Shown one piece after another: positions 60,090 to 64,000 of a stretch of 64,000 nt of DNA. Positions within the stretch are counted from its first letter, which is position 1, and every line of letters begins with the position of its first letter. The stretch lies in NCBI RefSeq assembly GCF_030285365.1, contig NZ_JASVDS010000002.1:1080519-1144518 (forward strand), read 5' to 3'. This DNA is from Roseateles subflavus (GTDB lineage Bacteria; Pseudomonadota; Gammaproteobacteria; Burkholderiales; Burkholderiaceae_C). Both the position numbers and the translations under genes were made by a program. Below the pieces are notes generated by a model that saw nothing but the letters and a program-made list of their open reading frames with translations, ran no database searches and was not told the DNA's origin.

Positions 60090-60120
60090 AACCGGCCGGG
60101 GAAACCTGGCCGGTTTTTTT
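60090..60120 (+). terminator. Rho-independent terminator of the TonB-dependent receptor
   Basis: AACCGGCC and GGCCGGTT form an 8-base stem around 10 bases, followed by seven T residues, 30 bases past the stop. Confidence 0.95.
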
Positions 60121-60242
60121 CTTGGGCATCGCCGGGCCCGGCAGGGGCAGGGCGCCTGAAGAAAGACGGCATCTTGGGCAGGGGCTTGCCCTTTGCCCGG
60201 GCTTGGCTAGCATGCGCGGACTCTCACGCCAAGGACTGGTCC

Positions 60243-60722
60243 ATGAACGACACCCCCGCCACCGACACCCCCGCTGCCGGCACCCACACCATCCACCTGC
60301 AGCGCGTGCTGCGCGCGCCGCCCGAGCGCGTGTACCGCGCCTTCCTCGACGCCTCGGCCCTGGCCAAGTGGCTGCCGCCGCACGGCTTCACGGCGCAGAT
60401 CCATGAGCTGGACGCCCGGGTGGGCGGGCGCTTCCGCATGTCCTTCACGCACTTCGGGAGCGGGCACAGCCACAGCTTCCACGGCGAATACCTGGAGCTG
60501 GTGCCCGCGACGCTGATCCGCCACACGGACCAGTTCGACGACCCGAACCTGCCCGGCGTGCTGACGGTGACCATCCGCCTGCGCGCGGTGTTCTGCGGCA
60601 CCGAGCTGGAGGTGGTGCAGGCGGGCATTCCCGCCGTCATCCCCAAGGAGGCCTGCCTGATGGGCTGGCAGGAGTCGCTGATGCTGCTGGCGCAGCTGGT
60701 GGAGCCCGAGATCCCGGGCTGA
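60243..60722 (+). CDS. SRPBCC/AHSA1-family protein
   Basis: The 159-residue START-like protein shows HLQRVLRAPPERVYRAFLDASALAKWLPPHGF, the AHSA1 N-terminal signature, and GWQESLMLLAQLVEPEIPG at the C-terminal helix. Such proteins bind hydrophobic ligands or act as stress-related lyase-like factors. The first 16 residues are a Thr/Pro-rich extension. Single gene, with no operon partner visible. Confidence 0.88.
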   Translation: MNDTPATDTPAAGTHTIHLQRVLRAPPERVYRAFLDASALAKWLPPHGFTAQIHELDARVGGRFRMSFTHFGSGHSHSFHGEYLELVPATLIRHTDQFDDPNLPGVLTVTIRLRAVFCGTELEVVQAGIPAVIPKEACLMGWQESLMLLAQLVEPEIPG

Positions 60723-60858
60723 GCGCCCAGAGGGGCACGCGGCGCGTCCGTCATGTGCCAAAGACGGACGCCGCGCCCCCGGTGCCTGCCCGTGAAGACC
60801 CGGTGGCCGGATGGCCAGGGAGCGTCTACAACAGCGGCTTCACTGCACGGAGACCGCC

Positions 60859-61950
60859 ATGCCCCGACCATCCTGCCGCCTGCTTCTGACGCTCGCCCTC
60901 GCGGCCCTGCTGCAGGCCTGCCAGCCAGCCGGGCCGGGGCCGGGGACGAGCGCTTCGGCACCGGCGGCCTCGGCTGCCTCCGGCCGTGTGCAGGCGACGC
61001 TCGCGGGCTACCACGACAGCACCGGCCGCGAGGACGCCTTCGCCGGCGGTGTGCGACTGATCCCCATCACCACGCCCAAGGGCACGTTCAAGGTCTGGAC
61101 CAAGCGCGTGGGCAACAACCCGCGCATCAAGGTCCTGCTGCTGCACGGTGGCCCGGGCGCGACGCACGAGTACTTCGAGGCCTTCGACAGCTTCTTCCCG
61201 GGCGAGGGCATCGAGTACTACTACTACGACCAGCTCGGCTCGGCCTACAGCGACCAGCCCAAGGACGGCAGCCTCTGGGAGCTGGACCGCTTCGTGGAGG
61301 AGGTGGAGCAGGTCCGCCAGGCGCTGAAGCTGGATGCGTCCAACTTCTACCTGCTGGGCCATTCCTGGGGCGGCCTGCTGGCCACCGAGTACGCGCTGAA
61401 GTACCAGCAGCACCTCAAGGGCCTGGTGATCTCCAACATGATGGCGAGCATTCCGGCCTACGTCCGCTATGCCGAGACCACGCTGATGCCCGCCATGGAC
61501 CCGAAGGTGCTCAAGGAGATCCTCGCCATCGAGGCGAAGAAGGACTACGAGAACCCGCGCTACATGGAGCTGCTGATCCCGCACTTCTATGAGCACCACA
61601 TCCTGCGCATGCCCGCGAGCCAGTGGCCCGACCCCGTGAAGCGCGGCTTCGACAAGACCAACAAGGACGTCTACATCCCGATGCAGGGCCCGAGCGAGAT
61701 GAGCTCCAGCGGCAAGCTCGAGAAGTGGGACCGCATGGCCGACCTCGCCAAGATCACCGTGCCCACGCTGACCATCGGGGGCCAGTTCGACACCATGGAC
61801 CCGAAGTACATGGAGAAGATGGCCTCGGCGATGCCCAAGGGGCGCCATCTGCACTGCCCCAAGGGCTCGCACATGTCCATGTATGACGACCAGGCGACCT
61901 ACTTCCAGGGCCTGATCCGCTTCATCAAGGACGTCGACCAGGGGCGCTGA
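60859..61950 (+). CDS. Proline iminopeptidase-like lipoprotein (S33 family)
   Basis: The 363-residue protein begins with a lipoprotein signal (lipobox LQAC, about residues 18-21) and an Ala/Ser-rich linker. The S33 alpha/beta-hydrolase follows: LLLHGGPGATHEY, nucleophile GHSWGG near residue 176, aspartate in GGQFDTMDP and histidine in GSHMSMYDD. It would remove N-terminal proline from peptides in the periplasm. GGAG six bases before 60859 supports the start over one at 60811. Confidence 0.9.
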   Translation: MPRPSCRLLLTLALAALLQACQPAGPGPGTSASAPAASAASGRVQATLAGYHDSTGREDAFAGGVRLIPITTPKGTFKVWTKRVGNNPRIKVLLLHGGPGATHEYFEAFDSFFPGEGIEYYYYDQLGSAYSDQPKDGSLWELDRFVEEVEQVRQALKLDASNFYLLGHSWGGLLATEYALKYQQHLKGLVISNMMASIPAYVRYAETTLMPAMDPKVLKEILAIEAKKDYENPRYMELLIPHFYEHHILRMPASQWPDPVKRGFDKTNKDVYIPMQGPSEMSSSGKLEKWDRMADLAKITVPTLTIGGQFDTMDPKYMEKMASAMPKGRHLHCPKGSHMSMYDDQATYFQGLIRFIKDVDQGR

Positions 61951-61980
61951 GGCCTATCGGCGCGGGCCGGTCGCGGCGGC

Positions 61981-62379
61981 TCAATCCGTCACGCGCCCCC
62001 GCAGGGCCTTGACGCCGGAGCGCTGGCTCTTGGCGTCCAGGCGCCGGCGCTGCGAGGCCCGCGTGGGCCGGGTGGCACGGCGCACGGCCGGCACATGGCT
62101 GGCGGCATCGACCAGCGCCTGCAGCCGCGCCAGCGCGTCGGCCTTGTTGCGCTCCTGGCTGCGTTCCGTCTGGGCCTTGATGACGATCACGCCGTCCTGC
62201 GTCAGCCGCCGGTCCGCCATCGCGAGCAGGCGGGTCTTGAGCCAGTCCGGCAGCCGGGATGCCCCGACGTCGAAGCGCAGCTGCACGGCGCTGGAGACCT
62301 TGTTGACGTTCTGCCCCCCCGGTCCCTGCGCGCGCAGGGCCGTGAACTCGACGTCGTCCGGGGTGAGCGTCAGCGGCAT
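61981..62379 (-). CDS. arfB: Alternative ribosome-rescue factor ArfB (peptidyl-tRNA hydrolase)
   Basis: The 132-residue protein has the release-factor motif GPGGQNVNKVSS near residue 18 and a basic C-terminal tail (RRATRPTRASQRRRLDAKSQRSG) that enters the mRNA channel of a stalled ribosome. It hydrolyses peptidyl-tRNA on ribosomes without a stop codon. It lies 18 bases past the GFA-family gene on the same strand. Confidence 0.95.
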   Translation of the reverse strand: MPLTLTPDDVEFTALRAQGPGGQNVNKVSSAVQLRFDVGASRLPDWLKTRLLAMADRRLTQDGVIVIKAQTERSQERNKADALARLQALVDAASHVPAVRRATRPTRASQRRRLDAKSQRSGVKALRGRVTD

Positions 62380-62397
62380 GGCGGCTCGGCGCGGCGC

Positions 62398-62745
62398 TCA
62401 GATCGCCCGGCCGTCGAAATGGTGCACGTGGAGCTGGTCGAGGTCGACACCCTCGACGCAGCGCACGTTCACCGCGGCGACCTGCTGGCCCTTCGGGTCC
62501 CGGCCCTCGCCATGGGTGTGGATGCCGCAGCGCGGGCAGAAGCGGTGCTGGATGACGTGCTTGTTGAAGGTGTAGCTCGCCGCGGCCTCGTCGGGCGTCA
62601 GCAGCTGCAGCTGCTCGCGCGGCATGAACCACAGCAGCGAGCCCCGGCGCCCGCACAGGCTGCAGTTGCAGGCCAGCGCCTCCTTGAATTCGCCTTCGAA
62701 GGTGAAGGCCACCTGGCCGCAGTGGCAGCTGGCTTTGTAGGGCAT
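62398..62745 (-). CDS. GFA-family (glutathione-dependent formaldehyde-activating) protein
   Basis: The 115-residue zinc protein has SCHCGQV, ACNCSLCGRRG and FCPRCGIHTHGEG, the cysteine pattern of the GFA/CENP-V fold. The formaldehyde role of the family name is doubtful for many members. CAGGAG before the ATG at 62745 fixes the start. The open frame continues upstream over the next gene but lacks family similarity. Confidence 0.9.
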   Translation of the reverse strand: MPYKASCHCGQVAFTFEGEFKEALACNCSLCGRRGSLLWFMPREQLQLLTPDEAAASYTFNKHVIQHRFCPRCGIHTHGEGRDPKGQQVAAVNVRCVEGVDLDQLHVHHFDGRAI

Positions 62746-62768
62746 GACGTGCTCCTGGATCAGGGGGC

Positions 62769-63314
62769 TCAGCGGGGTGCCGTGGGCAGCTTGGTGATCT
62801 GCACGCTCACGATCTTCCACTGGCCCTCGCGCTTCACGTAGAGGTCGATGTAGCGGTAGTCGGTCTCGAAGGGCTTGTCGCCGTAGCTGCCGCTCATGTG
62901 GGTGCGGCCGCTGAGCACGGCCACATCGCCGTACAGGCGGACCTCGAAGTCCTGGACGGTGTACGGCGCGATCTGCAGCTGCGGGTCCATCAGCCCGGCG
63001 ACGAAGCTGTCGATGTCCTCGAGATGCCCTTCGCCGTCGATCTGCCGGAAGTCCTCGGCCATGTTGCCGGCAATGGCGGCGCGGTCCTTGGCCACGATGG
63101 CCCGGTCCCAGCGCTCGGCCTGGGCCTGGAGCTGGGCCTTGATCTCCGCCTCGGCGGCCGGGGTGCCGGGAGCCACGCCGGATGCGGCCCTCGCGACGGC
63201 GGAGGCCGTGGAGGATGCTGCGCCGGGCGCCGCCTGGGGGGTGCTGTTCTGCGGGCTGCAGGCGGCCAGCGCCAGGGCGGACAGAAGGGCGAAGGCAAGG
63301 CGCGGCGGTCGCAT
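62769..63314 (-). CDS. SnoaL/DUF4440-like (NTF2-fold) lipoprotein
   Basis: The 181-residue protein has a lipoprotein signal with LAAC (about residues 16-19), an Ala/Pro/Ser-rich linker to residue 55, then an NTF2-like cone-fold domain (WDRAIVAKDRAAIAGNMAEDFRQID, YTVQDFEVRLYGDVAVLSGRTHMSG, VKREGQWKIVSVQITKLP). Function is unknown. The family includes small-molecule binders and delta-lactone isomerase-like enzymes. The start at 63314 is chosen over one at 63344 because of the signal. Confidence 0.82.
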   Translation of the reverse strand: MRPPRLAFALLSALALAACSPQNSTPQAAPGAASSTASAVARAASGVAPGTPAAEAEIKAQLQAQAERWDRAIVAKDRAAIAGNMAEDFRQIDGEGHLEDIDSFVAGLMDPQLQIAPYTVQDFEVRLYGDVAVLSGRTHMSGSYGDKPFETDYRYIDLYVKREGQWKIVSVQITKLPTAPR

Positions 63315-63446
63315 GGCGGGTCCTCGAAGTGGAGCGCGCAGCATAACGGCAGGCTGGCGTGCCTGGCGGGTTCGGGGCGGGCCGGCCGCGGCGGGTGCTC
63401 GCTATGATCCTGCCGTTCACGATCATCGTTCCGAGGAAAGTCCCCC

Positions 63447-63902
63447 ATGTCGTCCATCCAGATCCATCTTGGCCACGCCCCCTTCGTGCTCGGCGCCAGC
63501 CGTGAGCAGCTGCGCGCCGCCGCCGGCGAACCCGATTCCGTGGAGGTGCTGGCCGCCGAGGAGGGGCAGGAAGCGATGGAGCACTGGTACTTCGCCGAGG
63601 CGGGCGTGGGGGCCTCCTTCTTCGAGGCCGACGGCTGGCGTCTGGGCGAGCTGGAGTTCTCCGATGGCCGGTGGACGCTGGGTGACGAAGCCGTGATCGG
63701 CTGCCCGGTGGACCGACTGCCCGGCCTCGTCAAGGGCCTGAAGCTGGGCCGTCTCAAGGGTGCGCAGGCGGTGGAGGGCGGCGGACGATGCCATGAGTGT
63801 CCCGATGCGGGCGTGGCTTTCTGGGAGGCCGGCGGCGTGATCGCGAGCTTCAGCATTTTCCCGGCCTACGAGGACGATGGGGAGACGGTGAGGTGGCCGT
63901 GA
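63447..63902 (+). CDS. Hypothetical protein (151 aa)
   Basis: I do not recognise it. It is an acidic soluble protein with LGHAPFVLGASREQLRAAAGEPDSVEVL at the N-terminus, which resembles the strand-helix start of small DUF proteins, and a later GGGRCHECPDAGVAFW segment with two cysteines. Upstream GAGGAAAG gives a good ribosome site. It diverges from the DUF4440-like lipoprotein. Confidence 0.7.
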   Translation: MSSIQIHLGHAPFVLGASREQLRAAAGEPDSVEVLAAEEGQEAMEHWYFAEAGVGASFFEADGWRLGELEFSDGRWTLGDEAVIGCPVDRLPGLVKGLKLGRLKGAQAVEGGGRCHECPDAGVAFWEAGGVIASFSIFPAYEDDGETVRWP

Positions 63903-63915
63903 GCTTTTGCCCCTC

Positions 63916-63953
63916 GCCCAGGCTTGCCGCGCTGGACGCGGGCAAGCCTGGGC
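63916..63953. repeat. Inverted repeat, 13-bp arms
   Basis: GCCCAGGCTTGCC and GGCAAGCCTGGGC flank a 12-base loop, 14 bases past the stop of the last gene. There is no T-run, so it is not a classical terminator. Confidence 0.8.
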
Positions 63954-63973
63954 GGTCCCCCGAGGGGACGGTG

Positions 63974-64000
63974 TGGTTTGCGGCCTCGAGCCGCAAACCA
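63974..64000. repeat. Inverted repeat, 11-bp arms, at window edge
   Basis: TGGTTTGCGGC and GCCGCAAACCA flank a 5-base loop and end exactly at the window boundary. The stem may extend beyond it. Confidence 0.8.

Overview
The window looks like chromosomal DNA from a high-GC betaproteobacterium of the order Burkholderiales, most like the Roseateles/Mitsuaria/Rubrivivax group. The reasons are the very high GC third positions, the block yicC / Ser-Thr kinase / PP2C phosphatase / rph / rdgB / hemW, a glucokinase fused to an RpiR-type (HexR-like) regulator, and a tryptophan-kynurenine route that continues through 2-aminobenzoyl-CoA. The exact genus is inference. I see no insertion sequence, integrase, prophage, plasmid origin or CRISPR array.

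Region 1 (1-4.9 kb, minus strand) is a compact operon of biosynthetic type: acyl carrier protein, a KAS III-like protein without the catalytic cysteine, a KAS III-like protein with it, a MATE exporter, and an AMP-forming acyl-CoA ligase cut by the window edge. Four of the five genes overlap a neighbour. A 20-bp dyad of lux-box type (4836-4855) lies upstream of the first gene, about 35 bp from a possible -10. It looks like a small, quorum-responsive fatty-acyl secondary-metabolite locus, and it is the best candidate here for an undescribed system.

Region 2 (5.1-10.7 kb) is housekeeping: yicC diverges from a kinase-phosphatase pair followed by rph, rdgB and hemW. Region 3 (10.7-17.5 kb) is a signalling and motility patch: an EAL-GGDEF hybrid protein, cheB, cheD and cheR on the minus strand, then a GGDEF cyclase, an FlhG/MinD-like ATPase and a truncated globin on the plus strand. 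Region 4 (17.6-23.1 kb) holds a TonB-like protein, an Smr-domain protein, radC, fkpB, ispH, serS and a tRNA-Ser(CGA) with its own promoter and terminator. Region 5 (23.3-29.1 kb) has a LytS/LytTR-type two-component pair, a small membrane protein, an aminopeptidase P and a secreted hydrolase.

Region 6 (29.2-45.7 kb) is a catabolic island. kynB-kynU-kynA (minus strand) convert tryptophan to anthranilate. Diverging from them are a two-domain 2-aminobenzoyl-CoA monooxygenase/reductase, an SDR, a MarR regulator, an enoyl-CoA hydratase, an acyl-CoA dehydrogenase, an aminobenzoate-CoA ligase, a complete branched-chain-type ABC importer, a thioesterase and a RidA-family protein. Together they could take up anthranilate-like acids or receive anthranilate from kynurenine, activate it to the CoA ester, dearomatise it and feed beta-oxidation.

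Region 7 (45.8-53.7 kb) contains a lipase-like hydrolase, a large uncharacterised lipoprotein, a LysR regulator diverging from glutaryl-CoA dehydrogenase, a DUF2520 protein and an exported protein of unknown function. Region 8 (53.7-60.1 kb) is a sugar locus: the glucokinase-HexR fusion, a second stand-alone glucokinase and a large TonB-dependent receptor. Four sequences resembling the HexR operator lie in the two intergenic regions. Region 9 (60.2-64 kb) has assorted small genes (SRPBCC, proline iminopeptidase-like lipoprotein, arfB, GFA-family, a DUF4440-like lipoprotein, an unknown) and ends in two large inverted repeats.
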